From NCBI RefSeq assembly GCF_002872075.1, contig NZ_PGGU01000009.1:20720-84719 (forward strand): a DNA stretch of 64,000 bases. Reading direction: 5' to 3'. Shown one piece after another: positions 43,885-54,938 of this stretch (its first letter is position 1; each line of letters opens with the position of its first letter). A model generated the notes under the pieces. It was not told the origin of the DNA. It ran no database searches and saw nothing but the letters and a program-made list of their open reading frames with translations. Position numbers and translations under genes: made by a program. The stretch is from Microbacterium aurantiacum. GTDB lineage: Bacteria; Actinomycetota; Actinomycetes; Actinomycetales; Microbacteriaceae.

Positions 43885-44826
43885 TCAGAACGGAAGCAGC
43901 GGGTCGATCGCAACGGCGACGAAGATCAGCGTCAGGTACGTGATCGATGCGTGGAACACCCGCATCGGACGCGGCTCGGTACCGTGCACCGCACGGTTGT
44001 ACAGGCGGTGCGACTCGTAGATGAACCAGCCGCCGAACACCAGCGCCGACACCGTGTACACGAGGCCCATGTCGGCGATCGGCACGAGCAGCAGCGAGCA
44101 CGCGACCGTCGCCCATGCGTAGAGGATGACCTGCAGCCCCACCTGAGAGGCGTTGCGCGTCACGCCGAGCATCGGCACGTCGACGTCTTCGTAGTCGGAC
44201 TTGTACTTCATCGACAGCGGCCAGTAGTGCGGCGGCGTCCACAGGAAGATCAGCAGGAACAGCACGAATGCCGGCCAGTCGAGCGATCCGGTCACCGCCG
44301 CCCAGCCGATGAGTACGGGGAAGCACCCGGCGATCCCGCCCCAGACGATGTTCTGCTCCGTGCGGCGCTTGAGGATCATCGTGTAGATCACGACGTAGAA
44401 GAAGATCGCCACGGCCGACAGCGTCGCCGCGAGCCAGTTGGTGGTGAGGGCGAGCCAGACGGTGGATGCCACGGCGAGCGTCCACGAGAAGATCAGGGCG
44501 CCGCGCGGCGTGATCTCGCCGGTGACCAGCGGCCGGTTCTCGGTGCGGTGCATGTGCGCATCGATGTCGCGGTCGAGATACATGTTGAACGCGGCAGCCG
44601 ATCCGGCGCTCATCGAGCCGCCGATCACGGTCGCGAGCACGAGCCACATGTTCGGCAGTCCGCCCTGTGCGAGGAACATCACCGGCACGGTGGAGACCAG
44701 CAGAAGCTCGAGCACGCGTGGCTTCGTCAGGGCGACGTAGGCCTTGACAGTGCGGCCGATGGACTGCTTCACCACGGTCTTCTCAGTCATCGTCGAGATC
44801 TCGATCGCCTCCTCCGCACGCGTCAC
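43885..44826 (-). CDS. ctaB: Protoheme IX farnesyltransferase (heme O synthase)
   Basis: CtaB adds a farnesyl group to heme b, making heme O, the substrate of CtaA. The 313-residue UbiA-family protein has the Asp-rich prenyl-diphosphate motif [20 protein letters not shown] and the second motif [12 protein letters not shown], with about nine helices. GTG at 44826 follows GGGAGGG by 6 nt; a Met 12 codons later is an alternative. A TAGACT -10 lies at 44844-44839 on the minus strand. Confidence 0.95.
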   Translation of the reverse strand: MTRAEEAIEISTMTEKTVVKQSIGRTVKAYVALTKPRVLELLLVSTVPVMFLAQGGLPNMWLVLATVIGGSMSAGSAAAFNMYLDRDIDAHMHRTENRPLVTGEITPRGALIFSWTLAVASTVWLALTTNWLAATLSAVAIFFYVVIYTMILKRRTEQNIVWGGIAGCFPVLIGWAAVTGSLDWPAFVLFLLIFLWTPPHYWPLSMKYKSDYEDVDVPMLGVTRNASQVGLQVILYAWATVACSLLLVPIADMGLVYTVSALVFGGWFIYESHRLYNRAVHGTEPRPMRVFHASITYLTLIFVAVAIDPLLPF

Positions 44827-44838
44827 GACAGCCCTCCC

Positions 44839-44844
44839 AGTCTA
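44839..44844 (-). promoter_or_regulatory. Candidate -10 of ctaB
   Basis: TAGACT on the minus strand lies 12 nt before the GTG at 44826, leaving room for the GGGAGGG ribosome site. Confidence 0.45.
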
Positions 44845-45056
44845 GGGCACCCGATACACCGCGCCCCGCGCCCGGGCCCCGTCTCACATCCGGCTTTCCA
44901 TCGTTGTGAGAGGTTGTAAGACGAGGTAACGCAACGACGCACAGCGGTATGCTGAAACCACTCGCGCGCCCGGCGCTCATGACCTCTCCTCCGTAACGAT
45001 GCGGACCGCGACTCTGCTCTCCGGGTGCTCTCGAAATGTTGGAGAAGGGCTTCACC

Positions 45057-47168
45057 GTGTCGGAACTGCAGTGGAATGAGATCGATCGACGCGCGGTGGA
45101 CACCGCGCGACTCCTGGCGGCGGATGCCGTGGAGAAGGTCGGCAACGGCCACCCCGGCACCGCGATGAGCCTGGCACCGGCCGCGTATCTGCTGTACCAG
45201 CGCGTGCTGCGCCACGACCCCAGCGACACCGACTGGCTCGGTCGCGACCGTTTCATCCTCTCGGCCGGACACTCCTCCCTCACGCAGTACGTGGAGCTCT
45301 ACCTCGGCGGCTTCGGCCTCGAGCTGGACGACCTCAAGTCGCTGCGCACCTGGGGATCGCTCACTCCGGGTCACCCCGAGTACGGACACACCAAGGGCGT
45401 CGAGATCACGACGGGCCCGCTCGGCCAGGGTCTCGCCTCGGCCGTCGGCTTCGCCTACGCCTCCCGTTACGAGCGCGGCCTGTTCGACCCGGAGGCCGCG
45501 GCGGGCACCAGCCCCTTCGACCACTTCATCTATGTGATCGCCGGTGACGGCGACCTGCAGGAGGGCATCACCAGCGAGGCATCCTCGCTCGCCGGCCACC
45601 AGCAGCTCGGCAACCTCATCGCCATCTACGACTCCAACCAGATCTCGATCGAGGACGACACGAACGTCGCCTTCACCGAAGACGTCGCCAAGCGCTACGA
45701 GTCCTACGGCTGGCAGGTCCAGGTCGTCGACTGGAAGAAGACGGGCGAGTACGTCGAAGACGTCGCCGAGCTGTTCGCAGCGATCGAGGCCGCCAAGGGC
45801 GAGACCGACAAGCCGTCGCTCATCGTCCTGAAGACGATCATCGGATGGCCGTCGCCCGGCAAGCAGAACTCCGGCAAGATCCACGGCTCCGCCCTCGGTG
45901 CCGATGAGCTCGCCGCGACCAAGAAGGTGCTCGGCTTCGACCCCGAGGAGCACTTCGCCGTCGCCGATGACGTCCTCGAGCACACTCGCGGCCTCGCCGC
46001 GCGCGCCGCCGAGGCACGCGCCGCCTGGCAGGAGTCGTTCGACGCCTGGGCGTCGGCGAACCCGGAGCGCAACGCGTTGCTCGAACGCCTCGAGGCGGGC
46101 GAACTGCCCACCGACATCGCCACCGCACTGCCGGTCTTCGAATCCGGCAAGGAGGTCTCCACCCGTGCCGCCTCCGGCCAGGTCATCAATGCTCTCGCCG
46201 CCCAGCTCCCCGAGCTGTGGGGCGGATCGGCCGACCTCGCCGAGTCGAACCTGACCACCATCAAGGACTCGAAGTCGTTCATCCCGGCCGAGTGGTCGAC
46301 CCACGAGTGGTCGGGCTCGCCGTACGGCCGCGTGCTGCACTTCGGCATCCGCGAGCACGCGATGGGCGCCATCATCAACGGCATCGTGCTGCACGGCCCG
46401 ACTCGCGCCTTCGGCGGAACGTTCCTCATCTTCAGCGACTACATGCGCCCCGCGGTCCGACTCGCTGCACTGATGAACGTGCCGAGCATCTTCGTCTGGA
46501 CGCACGACTCGGTCGCCCTCGGCGAGGACGGCCCGACCCACCAGCCTGTCGAGCAGCTCGCCACGCTGCGCGCCATCCCGAACTTCACCATCGTTCGTCC
46601 GGCGGACGCCAACGAGACCTCGGTCACCTGGCTCGAGATGCTGCGCCGTCAGTCCGGGCCCTCGGGCATCGCCCTCACGCGTCAGAACATCCCGGTGTTC
46701 GCACGCGGCGAAGGCGCAGCGGAGGGCGATACCTTCGCGGCGGCATCCAACGCGGTCAAGGGCGCCTACGTCCTCGCCGAGGCGCCGGACGGCACCCCCG
46801 ACGTCATCATCATCGCGACCGGATCCGAGGTGCAGCTCGCCGTCGACGCACGCGCGGCTCTCGCCGCGGAGGGCGTGAACGCCCGCGTCGTCTCCGCTCC
46901 GTCGCTGGAGTGGTTCGACGAGCAGAGCGCGGAGTACCGCGAGAGCGTGCTCCCCGCATCCGTGACCGCCCGCGTGTCCGTCGAAGCCGGATCAGTGCTC
47001 AGCTGGCGCGGCATCGTCGGCGACCGCGGACGCTCCGTCGGCATCGATCACTTCGGCGCATCCGCCGACTACAAGACCCTGTTCCAGAAGTTCGGCATCA
47101 CCACCGAGGCCGTCATCGCAGCGGCCCGCGAGACCATCGCAGCCAACAGCACCAAGGAGAACGCATGA
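45057..47168 (+). CDS. tkt: Transketolase
   Basis: TPP-dependent transketolase moves two-carbon units between sugar phosphates in the non-oxidative pentose phosphate pathway and Calvin-like exchanges. The 703-residue protein has [18 protein letters not shown], the TPP motif [26 protein letters not shown], and the central [44 protein letters not shown] block. GTG at 45057 is preferred since GGAGAAGGG lies 7 nt upstream; the frame also opens at 45036. It leads an operon tkt-tal-pgi-zwf-opcA-pgl with mostly 4-bp overlaps. Confidence 0.97.
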   Translation: MSELQWNEIDRRAVDTARLLAADAVEKVGNGHPGTAMSLAPAAYLLYQRVLRHDPSDTDWLGRDRFILSAGHSSLTQYVELYLGGFGLELDDLKSLRTWGSLTPGHPEYGHTKGVEITTGPLGQGLASAVGFAYASRYERGLFDPEAAAGTSPFDHFIYVIAGDGDLQEGITSEASSLAGHQQLGNLIAIYDSNQISIEDDTNVAFTEDVAKRYESYGWQVQVVDWKKTGEYVEDVAELFAAIEAAKGETDKPSLIVLKTIIGWPSPGKQNSGKIHGSALGADELAATKKVLGFDPEEHFAVADDVLEHTRGLAARAAEARAAWQESFDAWASANPERNALLERLEAGELPTDIATALPVFESGKEVSTRAASGQVINALAAQLPELWGGSADLAESNLTTIKDSKSFIPAEWSTHEWSGSPYGRVLHFGIREHAMGAIINGIVLHGPTRAFGGTFLIFSDYMRPAVRLAALMNVPSIFVWTHDSVALGEDGPTHQPVEQLATLRAIPNFTIVRPADANETSVTWLEMLRRQSGPSGIALTRQNIPVFARGEGAAEGDTFAAASNAVKGAYVLAEAPDGTPDVIIIATGSEVQLAVDARAALAAEGVNARVVSAPSLEWFDEQSAEYRESVLPASVTARVSVEAGSVLSWRGIVGDRGRSVGIDHFGASADYKTLFQKFGITTEAVIAAARETIAANSTKENA

Positions 47169-48277
47169 GCACCCCCACCGCAGACCTCGCCGCCGCCGGC
47201 GTCAGCATCTGGCTCGACGACCTCTCCCGCACCCGCATCGCGTCCGGCAACCTCGCCGATCTGATCGCCTCGCGCAACGTCGTGGGCGTCACGACGAACC
47301 CGACGATCTTCGCGAACGCGATCACCGACAAGAACGACACCTCTTATGACGCACAGGTGACCGAGCTCGCCGCATCCGGTGCATCCGCCGAAGAGGCCGT
47401 GTTCGCCGCCACCACGCAGGACGTCGCCGCGGCGCTCGACGTGTTCCGCCCCGTCTGGGAGGCCTCCGGCCACGTCGACGGCCGCGTCTCGATCGAGGTC
47501 TCCCCCGACCTCGCGCACGACACCGCCGGCACCGTGAAGCAGGCCAAGGAACTGTACGCGAAGGTCGACCGCCCGAACCTGCTGGTCAAGATCCCCGCGA
47601 CGAAGGCGGGCATCCCGGCCATCACCGAGGCCATCGCCGCCGGCATCAGCGTGAACGTCACCCTGATCTTCAGCCTGGAGCGCTACGCCGAGGTGATCGA
47701 CGCCTACCTGACCGGGCTCGAGCGGGCGCACAGCGCCGACTTCGATCTGTCGAGCATCCACTCGGTCGCCTCGTTCTTCGTCTCCCGCGTCGACACCGAG
47801 ACCGACAAGCGTCTCTCGGCGATCGGCACGGACGCCGCGAACGCTCTGAAGAGCAAGGCGGGCCTTGCGAACGCGCGTCTCGCGTACGAGCTCTTCGAGC
47901 AGAAGTTCGCCGAGAAGCGCGCGCAGGATCTCATCAAGCTCGGCGCCAACCTGCAGCGTCCGCTGTGGGCGTCGACCGGCGTGAAGGACCCGGCGCTGCC
48001 GGACACCCTGTACGTCACCGAGCTCGTGGCGCAGGGTGTCGTCAACACGATGCCGGAGAAGACGCTGGAAGCGACCTTCGACCACGGCGTCATCACCGGT
48101 GACACGATCACCGGCGGCTACGACGACGCGCGCGCCGTGTTCGCCGGGCTCGCCGAGCTGGGCGTCGACTTCGACGACGTCACCCAGGTGCTCGAGGACG
48201 AGGGCGTCGCCAAGTTCATCGACTCGTGGCACGACCTCCTGGCCCAGGTCTCCGAGGGCCTGGAAGCTCAGCGATGA
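47165..48277 (+). CDS. tal: Transaldolase
   Basis: This 370-residue long-form transaldolase transfers dihydroxyacetone units between sedoheptulose-7-phosphate and glyceraldehyde-3-phosphate. [13 protein letters not shown] is the family N-terminal motif and [10 protein letters not shown] carries the Schiff-base lysine. The ATG overlaps the tkt stop by 4 bp, and its own stop overlaps the pgi ATG by 4 bp. Confidence 0.97.
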   Translation: MSTPTADLAAAGVSIWLDDLSRTRIASGNLADLIASRNVVGVTTNPTIFANAITDKNDTSYDAQVTELAASGASAEEAVFAATTQDVAAALDVFRPVWEASGHVDGRVSIEVSPDLAHDTAGTVKQAKELYAKVDRPNLLVKIPATKAGIPAITEAIAAGISVNVTLIFSLERYAEVIDAYLTGLERAHSADFDLSSIHSVASFFVSRVDTETDKRLSAIGTDAANALKSKAGLANARLAYELFEQKFAEKRAQDLIKLGANLQRPLWASTGVKDPALPDTLYVTELVAQGVVNTMPEKTLEATFDHGVITGDTITGGYDDARAVFAGLAELGVDFDDVTQVLEDEGVAKFIDSWHDLLAQVSEGLEAQR

Positions 48278-49881
48278 CATTTTCGATCCACACGTCCGGG
48301 GCACCCCGGGCGGCGATCGACGAGGTCGTCCCCGGCCTCGTCCGCGACCTGATCGCTTCGCGCCTCACCGGCGGCGACGCGAGCCTGTGGGGTCCGGATG
48401 CCGAAGCCGAGGCGTCGATCCGCCTCGGCTGGGTCGAAGCCGTGTCGATCTCGCGTCCACTGGTCGCCGACATCGTCGCTCTGCGCCATGGTCTGGCCGC
48501 CAAGGGTGTGAACCGCGTCGTGCTCGCTGGCATGGGCGGATCGTCGCTCGCGCCCGAGGTGATCGCGCAGACGTCCGGCGTCCCGCTCACGATCCTCGAC
48601 TCGACCGCACCCGGCCAGGTCCTGGCCGCCCTCGACGAGGGACTCGAGAACGCGGTGCTCGTCGTGTCGTCGAAGTCGGGCTCGACGGTCGAGACCGACT
48701 CGCAGCGCCGCACGTTCGAAGCCGCCTTCCGCGACCTCGGCATCGACCCCGTCGAGCGGATCGTCGTCGTCACCGACCCCGGCTCCCCTCTCGATGCCTC
48801 GGCTCGCGAGGCCGGCTATCGCGTGTTCAACGCCGACCCGAACGTCGGCGGCCGCTACTCCGCACTGACGGCGTTCGGGCTCGTCCCGAGCGGACTCGCC
48901 GGCGTCGACATCGATGAGCTGCTGAACGAGGCCGAGGCGTCGCTGCTCGAGGTCGCCGTCGACTCCGCCGACAACCCGGCGCTGCGACTGGCGGCGGCGA
49001 TCGCCGGAACCAGCCCGCGACGCGACAAGCTCGGCCTGGTCACGGACGGCACGCACATCAACGGCCTGCCGGACTGGATCGAGCAGCTGATCGCCGAATC
49101 CACGGGCAAGCGCGGCACCGGCATCCTCCCGGTCGTCCTGCTGCCCGTCTCGCCGGAGCTCGACGCGCTGCCCGCCGACCTGCAGATCGTCAGGCTCGTC
49201 GACGATGCGAACGAGTTCCACCTGCACGAGCGCCACCCGGGCGAGATCCTCGTCAGCGGCACGCTGGGCGCGCAGTTCATCGTCTGGGAGTTCGCCACCG
49301 CGATCGCCGGCATCCTGCTCGGCATCGACCCGTTCGATCAGCCCGACGTCGAGTCGGCGAAGGTCGCCGCACGAGGCCTGCTGGACGCGCGTCCTGAGCA
49401 GGCGGCTGCCGTGTTCGTCGAGAACGGTGTCGAGGTGCGGGTCTCCGACCCGAGCCTCGCGGTCTCGGGAACGGTGGAGGGCGTGCTCGATGCTCTCTGG
49501 GCGCAGCTGTCCGCTGACGGCTACGTGTCGATCCAGGCCTACGTGAACCGCCTCGACGTGCCGCAGCTGCAGGGGCTGCGCGAACTCGTCGCCGCCGATT
49601 CCGGTCGCCCGACCACCTTCGGCTGGGGACCGCGGTTCCTGCACTCCACCGGTCAGTACCACAAGGGCGGGCCCGCCCAGGGCGTGTTCCTGCAGATCCT
49701 GGAGCGCACCGACGTGGATCTGGAGATCCCGGAGCGACCGTTCACCTTCGGACAGCTCATCGAGGCCCAGGCCGCCGGTGACGCGGCTGTCCTCGCCGAA
49801 CACGGCCGCCCGGTCGTGTCCCTCACGATCACGGACTCCTCGGCCGACGTGCTCGCCCTCTTCGAAGCCGCCCAGAAGTAG
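48274..49881 (+). CDS. pgi: Glucose-6-phosphate isomerase
   Basis: The 535-residue protein carries both PGI signatures in recognisable form: [23 protein letters not shown] and [18 protein letters not shown], plus the SIS-domain segments [14 protein letters not shown] and [13 protein letters not shown]. It is a divergent bacterial PGI type found in Microbacteriaceae. Its placement between tal and zwf brings the fructose-6-phosphate product of the non-oxidative arm back to glucose-6-phosphate for another oxidative round. ATG overlaps the tal stop. Confidence 0.9.
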   Translation: MTFSIHTSGAPRAAIDEVVPGLVRDLIASRLTGGDASLWGPDAEAEASIRLGWVEAVSISRPLVADIVALRHGLAAKGVNRVVLAGMGGSSLAPEVIAQTSGVPLTILDSTAPGQVLAALDEGLENAVLVVSSKSGSTVETDSQRRTFEAAFRDLGIDPVERIVVVTDPGSPLDASAREAGYRVFNADPNVGGRYSALTAFGLVPSGLAGVDIDELLNEAEASLLEVAVDSADNPALRLAAAIAGTSPRRDKLGLVTDGTHINGLPDWIEQLIAESTGKRGTGILPVVLLPVSPELDALPADLQIVRLVDDANEFHLHERHPGEILVSGTLGAQFIVWEFATAIAGILLGIDPFDQPDVESAKVAARGLLDARPEQAAAVFVENGVEVRVSDPSLAVSGTVEGVLDALWAQLSADGYVSIQAYVNRLDVPQLQGLRELVAADSGRPTTFGWGPRFLHSTGQYHKGGPAQGVFLQILERTDVDLEIPERPFTFGQLIEAQAAGDAAVLAEHGRPVVSLTITDSSADVLALFEAAQK

Positions 49882-49903
49882 TCAGCAGGAGAATCCCCCA
49901 CTC

Positions 49904-51454
49904 ATGACTGTTCCCATCTCGCGCGGGCAGAATCCGCTGCGTGACCCCGATGATCGTCGCCTGAACCGCATCGCGGGGCCCAGCGCCCTCGTGATCTTCG
50001 GCGTGACCGGCGACCTGTCACGCAAGAAGCTCATGCCCGCCGTCTACGACCTCGCCAACCGAGGCCTGCTCCCTCCCGGCTTCGCGCTGGTCGGCTTCGC
50101 CCGCCGCGACTGGGAGGACCAGGACTTCGCGCAGGTCGTGTACGACGCGGTCAAGCAGTATGCGCGCACGCCGTTCCGCGAAGAGACGTGGACGCAGCTG
50201 CTTCAGGGCATCCGGTTCGTCTCCGGGGAGTTCGACAACCCCGAGTCGTTCCGCAAGCTCCGCGAGACCGTGGACCACCTCGATGTCGAACGCGGCACGA
50301 TGGGCAACCACGCGTTCTATCTGTCCATCCCGCCGAAGGCGTTCCCCGTCGTCGCCAAGCAGCTCAAGGACTCCGGGCTCGTCGGCGACGAAGACGACGA
50401 CGACCAGTGCTGGCGACGCGTCGTCATCGAGAAGCCGTTCGGGCACGACCTCGAGTCGGCCCGAGAGCTGAACGACGCACTCGAGGTCGCGTTCTCGGCG
50501 GACTCGATCTTCCGCATCGACCACTACCTCGGCAAGGAGACGGTGCAGAACATCCTGGCGCTGCGCTTCGCGAACGAGCTGTACGAGCCGATCTGGAATC
50601 GCAACTACGTCGACCACGTGCAGATCACCATGGCCGAGGACATCGGCGTGGGTGGTCGTGCCGGCTACTACGACGGCGTCGGCGCCGCGCGCGACGTGAT
50701 CCAGAACCACCTCCTGCAGCTGCTCGCGCTCACCGCGATGGAAGAGCCGATCAGCCTGTCCGCCGAGCACCTGCGGGCCGAGAAGGAGAAGGTCCTCGCG
50801 GCCGTCCATGTGCCGGAGGATCTGTCGCTCGCGACGGCCCGCGGCCAGTACGCGGGCGGCTGGCAGGGTGGCGAGCAGGTCACCGGCTTCCTCGACGAGG
50901 ACGGGATGAACCCCGAGTCGGCCACCGAGACGTACGCCGCGATCAAGCTGGAGATCGACACACGCCGCTGGGCGGGTGTGCCGTTCTACCTGCGCACGGG
51001 CAAACGGCTCGGCCGCCGCGTCACCGAGGTCGCCGTCGTCTTCAAGCGGGCACCCGAGCACCTGTTCGGCCGGGGCAACGCCTCCGAGCTCGGCCAGAAC
51101 GCCCTCGTGATCCGTGTGCAGCCCGATGAGGGCGTCACGATCCGCTTCGGATCCAAGGTGCCGGGCAACGGCACCAACGTGCGCGACGTCACGATGGACT
51201 TCGGATACGGCCACGCCTTCACCGAGGCGAGCCCCGAGGCTTACGAGCGTCTGATCCTCGACGTCCTCCTGGGCGACCCGCCGCTGTTCCCGCGGCACGA
51301 GGAGGTCGAGCTCTCCTGGAAGATCCTCGACCCGGTGGAGAAGTTCTGGGCCGCCGAAGGCGGTCCGGTGGAGCAGTACGCGCCCGGTTCGTGGGGTCCG
51401 GCATCCGCCGATGCCCTGCTGGCCCGCGACGGAAGAGTCTGGAGACGCCCGTGA
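49904..51454 (+). CDS. zwf: Glucose-6-phosphate 1-dehydrogenase
   Basis: Zwf oxidises glucose-6-phosphate to 6-phosphogluconolactone and makes NADPH. The 516-residue protein has the N-terminal coenzyme motif GVTGDLSRKKLMPAVY, EKPFGHDLESA, and the active-site signature RIDHYLGKETVQNI. AGGAG lies upstream of the ATG at 49904. The stop overlaps the opcA GTG by 4 bp. Confidence 0.97.
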   Translation: MTVPISRGQNPLRDPDDRRLNRIAGPSALVIFGVTGDLSRKKLMPAVYDLANRGLLPPGFALVGFARRDWEDQDFAQVVYDAVKQYARTPFREETWTQLLQGIRFVSGEFDNPESFRKLRETVDHLDVERGTMGNHAFYLSIPPKAFPVVAKQLKDSGLVGDEDDDDQCWRRVVIEKPFGHDLESARELNDALEVAFSADSIFRIDHYLGKETVQNILALRFANELYEPIWNRNYVDHVQITMAEDIGVGGRAGYYDGVGAARDVIQNHLLQLLALTAMEEPISLSAEHLRAEKEKVLAAVHVPEDLSLATARGQYAGGWQGGEQVTGFLDEDGMNPESATETYAAIKLEIDTRRWAGVPFYLRTGKRLGRRVTEVAVVFKRAPEHLFGRGNASELGQNALVIRVQPDEGVTIRFGSKVPGNGTNVRDVTMDFGYGHAFTEASPEAYERLILDVLLGDPPLFPRHEEVELSWKILDPVEKFWAAEGGPVEQYAPGSWGPASADALLARDGRVWRRP

Positions 51455-52386
51455 TCATCGACCTTCCCGATACGACCGTCAGCCAGGTCGCGAAGCAGCT
51501 CGTCAAGACGCGCGAAGAGGGCGGCGCGGTCGCCCTCGGTCGCGTGCTCACCCTCGTCATCGCGGCACGCAACGGTGTCGCCGAGGCCGCGATCGACGCT
51601 GCCAACGACGCTTCTCGCGAGCACCCGATGCGGGTCATCGTGCTCACCACCGGTGACGGAGAAGCACGTCTGGACGCGCAGATCCGCGTCGGCGGGGATG
51701 CCGGGGCCAGCGAGGTCGTGGTGCTCCGCGCCTTCGGCGACGCCGCCAGCAACGAGGAGAGCCTCATCACCGGCCTGCTCCTCCCGGATGCTCCCGTCGT
51801 GGCCTGGTGGCCCGAGGAAGCGCCGCTGGCGCCCGCGCAGTCCCCGCTGGGCAGGATCGCCCAGCGCCGGATCACGGATGCCGCCACGTCGTCCGACGTG
51901 CGCGATCGCCTCGCCCGGCTCGGCGAGACCCACGCGCCCGGCGACACCGATCTCGCCTGGACGCGCCTGACGCACTGGCGCGAGCAGCTCGCCGCCGTGC
52001 TCGACCAGCCGCCGTACGAAGCCGTCACCGCCGTGGAGGTTCGGGGGGCCTCCGCGTCGCCGTCGACGGCGCTGCTCGCCGCATGGCTGCAGATGGCGCT
52101 GGACGTGCCCGTGCGCTGGTCGTACGAAGACCCGGAGCACTGGCAGGAAGGCATCAAGTCGGTGCGTCTGACTCGCGCCACCGGCGACATCCTGCTGGAG
52201 CGCCCGACGCCCGGCGTCGCCGTTCTCACACAGCCGGAGCAGCCGGATCACGACCTGCACCTGCCGCGGCGCACGCTCCGCGAGTGTCTCGCTGAGGAGC
52301 TTCGTCGCCTCGACCCCGATGTCCTGTACGGTCGAGTGATAACCGAGGGCTGGGAGAAGCTGGGTCCGCCCGAGACTGGAGTGTGA
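51451..52386 (+). CDS. opcA: G6PDH assembly protein OpcA
   Basis: OpcA is an actinobacterial and cyanobacterial partner of Zwf needed for full enzyme activity. The 311-residue protein begins VIIDLPDTTVSQVAKQLVKTREEGGAVALGRVLTLVI and includes LLLPDAPVVAWWPEEAP and DLAWTRLTHWREQLAAVLDQPP, all typical of OpcA. GTG at 51451 overlaps the zwf stop, which fixes the start. Confidence 0.96.
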   Translation: MIIDLPDTTVSQVAKQLVKTREEGGAVALGRVLTLVIAARNGVAEAAIDAANDASREHPMRVIVLTTGDGEARLDAQIRVGGDAGASEVVVLRAFGDAASNEESLITGLLLPDAPVVAWWPEEAPLAPAQSPLGRIAQRRITDAATSSDVRDRLARLGETHAPGDTDLAWTRLTHWREQLAAVLDQPPYEAVTAVEVRGASASPSTALLAAWLQMALDVPVRWSYEDPEHWQEGIKSVRLTRATGDILLERPTPGVAVLTQPEQPDHDLHLPRRTLRECLAEELRRLDPDVLYGRVITEGWEKLGPPETGV

Positions 52387-53171
52387 GCTCGATGGAAGCA
52401 GCATCCGCAGAGAAGCGGGTCGTTGTCGAATCAACCCCGGCGGCAGTGGCCGCCCGGGTTGCCGACCGGTTCCTGACGCGCCTGCGCGCGCGTACGAGGA
52501 ACGGACGGATCGCCCATATCGCCCTCACCGGAGGGTCGATGGGGGGCGCCGTGCTGCGCGCCACCGCAGAGGATCCGCGCGCGGCTGAGATCGACTGGTC
52601 GCTCGTGCATTTCTGGTGGGGCGACGAGCGTTTCGTCGCGCGTGAGGACGCCGACCGCAACGCCCTGCAGTCCCGGCAGGCACTGCTCGACCACGTCCCG
52701 GTGCCCGCCGACAACGTGCACGAGGTGGCCGCGTCCGACTCCGGCCTCACTCTCGACGAGGCAGCCTCCGCCTATGCCGCGGAGCTCGCTCGCTTCGGCA
52801 CCGACGAGCAGCCATGGCCCTCGTTCGCGGTCTGTTTCCTCGGAGTCGGCCCCGACGGTCATATCGCATCGCTTTTCCCCGACCGCCCAGAGGTCGGTGT
52901 GACGGACGTCGCGGCCCTTCCGGTCCGCGACTCCCCCAAGCCGCCACCGGAGCGCGTGACGCTCACCCGTCCGGTGCTGAACTCGTCGAAGCGCGTCTGG
53001 TTGGTGCTCACTGGAGCCGACAAGGCCTCAGCGCTCGGGCTCGCCCTCGCGGGCGCGAGCTATGCCAGCGTGCCTGCCGCCGGCGCGAAGGGGCGCAAGC
53101 GCACGGTCTTCTTCGTGGACGAGGCGGCCGCGTCCGAGGTGTCGCCCGATCTCATCGACCGCTCCTACTGA
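52383..53171 (+). CDS. pgl: 6-phosphogluconolactonase
   Basis: Pgl hydrolyses the lactone formed by Zwf to 6-phosphogluconate. The 262-residue protein has IALTGGSMGGAVLRAT, VHFWWGDERFVAREDADRN and VCFLGVGPDGHIASLFPDRP, the standard DevB-type motifs. It starts at GTG 52383 overlapping opcA; a Met three codons on is an alternative. The gene gnd is not adjacent. Its 3' end overlaps the convergent DMT transporter by 7 bp. Confidence 0.96.
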   Translation: MSSMEAASAEKRVVVESTPAAVAARVADRFLTRLRARTRNGRIAHIALTGGSMGGAVLRATAEDPRAAEIDWSLVHFWWGDERFVAREDADRNALQSRQALLDHVPVPADNVHEVAASDSGLTLDEAASAYAAELARFGTDEQPWPSFAVCFLGVGPDGHIASLFPDRPEVGVTDVAALPVRDSPKPPPERVTLTRPVLNSSKRVWLVLTGADKASALGLALAGASYASVPAAGAKGRKRTVFFVDEAAASEVSPDLIDRSY

Positions 53172-54211
53172 GCGTTCTCGGACCCCGTCGAGCGCTGAGG
53201 TCCTGGGCTGGTCGAAGAGTCGCTGCGTGGCGTCTCGTCGCTGCCGCGAGCGATACCCAGTTCCTGGCTGTCGCTGAGCACCTGCGGGTGGAATCGGGCG
53301 AGTCCCACGACTCCCCACACCGCGATCGCTCCGGCGACGGCGAAGATGATGAGGACCCACCACGGTGCGGCGGCCGCCTCGCCGAGCACGACCATGCCGA
53401 TGAGCACCGCGATGAGTGGATCGACGACGGTGAGCCCTGCGATCACGAGGTCGGGCGGACCTGAGCTGTACGCGGTCTGCACGAAGTAGGCCCCGACGGC
53501 GGCGGCGGCGAGCAGCGCGATCACGCAGACGACCGTCACCCACTCGAAGTCGCCGGCCTGGACGCGCTTGATGACGACCTTCGCGAGGGTCGCGACAAAG
53601 CCATAGAGGATGCCGGCGCCGATCACGTAGAAGAGCGCGCGCATGCGGTGCCTGAGGATCAGCCAGAAGGCACCCAGGATGATGATCACGACGAGCAGGA
53701 CGGCCAGGATCACGAAGAGCTGGCGTTCGTCGATCTCCTGCTCCGTCGCGAAGATCGCGGCGAAGAACACGAACAGGAAGATGCCACCGACGCAGCACGC
53801 GATCGCGGTGATCGATTGCTTGGTCGGTGAGTGCCCCGAGATTCGGGCGTTCAGCAGCGTGGTCATCACCAGCGCGATCGCGCCCAGCGGCTGCACGACG
53901 ATCAGCGGCGCCTGCACGAGCGCGGCGAGTTGGCAGATGATGGCGAGTGCCAGCATCAACGTCCCCAGGAGCCACGACGGCCGCGTCAGGAGCCGCTTGA
54001 TCTGGTCGACGCTGAGCCCGTTGGCGCCGTCGGCACCGCTCAGCAGTTCGACCTTCTCGACCCCGCGATGCTGATACTGCGCGCCGAGCGACATGAAGAC
54101 GGCGCCGGCGAGGGCTAGCGGGATTCCCAGCAGCAGGCCCGGGTTCTGAAACGCGCCGACGAGCTGGTCGCCGACGACTTCCGCCCCGTTCATCCCTACG
54201 CCTACGCTCAC
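53165..54211 (-). CDS. DMT-superfamily transporter (NIPA-like), 348 aa
   Basis: Nine to ten hydrophobic helices with EamA/NIPA-like features (LVQAPLIVVQPLGAIALVMTTLLNARI and VVDPLIAVLIGMVVLGEA). The substrate is unknown; magnesium or metabolites are possible. The C-terminal tail of about 45 residues is hydrophilic and Ser-rich. GTG at 54211 lies 6 nt from TAGGGT on the minus strand, so it is probably leaderless, back to back with def. Confidence 0.85.
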   Translation of the reverse strand: MSVGVGMNGAEVVGDQLVGAFQNPGLLLGIPLALAGAVFMSLGAQYQHRGVEKVELLSGADGANGLSVDQIKRLLTRPSWLLGTLMLALAIICQLAALVQAPLIVVQPLGAIALVMTTLLNARISGHSPTKQSITAIACCVGGIFLFVFFAAIFATEQEIDERQLFVILAVLLVVIIILGAFWLILRHRMRALFYVIGAGILYGFVATLAKVVIKRVQAGDFEWVTVVCVIALLAAAAVGAYFVQTAYSSGPPDLVIAGLTVVDPLIAVLIGMVVLGEAAAAPWWVLIIFAVAGAIAVWGVVGLARFHPQVLSDSQELGIARGSDETPRSDSSTSPGPQRSTGSENAQ

Positions 54212-54217
54212 ACTACG

Positions 54218-54248
54218 ACCCTACCTGGCAGTTCCCGCCCAGTAGGGT
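54218..54248. promoter_or_regulatory. Divergent leaderless promoters of the DMT transporter and def
   Basis: TAGGGT on the minus strand (54223-54218) is 6 nt from the GTG at 54211, and TAGGGT on the plus strand (54243-54248) is 6 nt from the GTG at 54255. The whole intergenic space is 43 bp. Confidence 0.6.
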
Positions 54249-54254
54249 TATGGC

Positions 54255-54821
54255 GTGGCTGTACTTCCGATTCGCATCATGGGCGACCCCGTCCTGCACT
54301 CCCCCGCATCCGTCGTCGAAGAGATCACCGATGACATCCGCACACTCGTCGCCGACATGTACGACACGATGGACACCGCACCGGGTGTCGGTCTCGCGGG
54401 CCCCCAGGTCGGAGTGCCACTGCGGCTCTACACCTACTCATACGTGGACGATGACGACCAGCCCTGGCGCGGCGTGCTGATCAATCCTGTGCTGTGGATG
54501 GCGCCGCTCGAACCCGGCGAGCCCGACCCTGATCTGGAGTCCGAAGGGTGCCTGTCGTTCCCCGGCGAGCGATTCCCTCTTCGGCGTTCCGATCGGGTCC
54601 TGGTCACGGGTACCGATCTCGACGGCGCCGACGTGCGCATCGAGGTGGATGGGTGGCGTGCCCGCATCATGCAGCACGAATTCGATCACCTCGACGGCAT
54701 CCTCTACGTCGACCGTCTCTCCGACCGAGATTGGAAGACAGTGCAGAAGATCGCTCGCAAACGCGGGTGGGGGCGTGCCGGGGTGAGCTGGACTCCGGGT
54801 GTCGACGACCTCGAAGGCTGA
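54255..54821 (+). CDS. def: Peptide deformylase
   Basis: Def removes the formyl group from nascent proteins. All three motifs are intact: GVGLAGPQVG, EGCLSFPGE with the metal-binding cysteine, and QHEFDHLDG with the two histidine ligands. The 188-residue length is typical. The GTG at 54255 is in frame; an out-of-frame ATG at 54250 is excluded by the motifs. Confidence 0.97.
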   Translation: MAVLPIRIMGDPVLHSPASVVEEITDDIRTLVADMYDTMDTAPGVGLAGPQVGVPLRLYTYSYVDDDDQPWRGVLINPVLWMAPLEPGEPDPDLESEGCLSFPGERFPLRRSDRVLVTGTDLDGADVRIEVDGWRARIMQHEFDHLDGILYVDRLSDRDWKTVQKIARKRGWGRAGVSWTPGVDDLEG

Positions 54822-54938
54822 CACTCAGCCGGATCACAGCATCCTCGGAGTTGCGTCACAGACTCCCCGCCGATAGCGTGCCCGAAGAGGGCGTTTTCTC
54901 GCGCCCGCTCACCAAGTCATTCGAGGGGAAATCACATC

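Noticed and set aside
46217..47164. Upstream extension of the tal frame inside tkt
   Set aside because: Arg-rich out-of-frame reading of tkt; transaldolase homology begins at 47165.
44823..51298. Long minus-strand frames opposite tkt, tal, pgi and zwf
   Set aside because: Shadows of well-conserved enzymes; no family motif in any of them.
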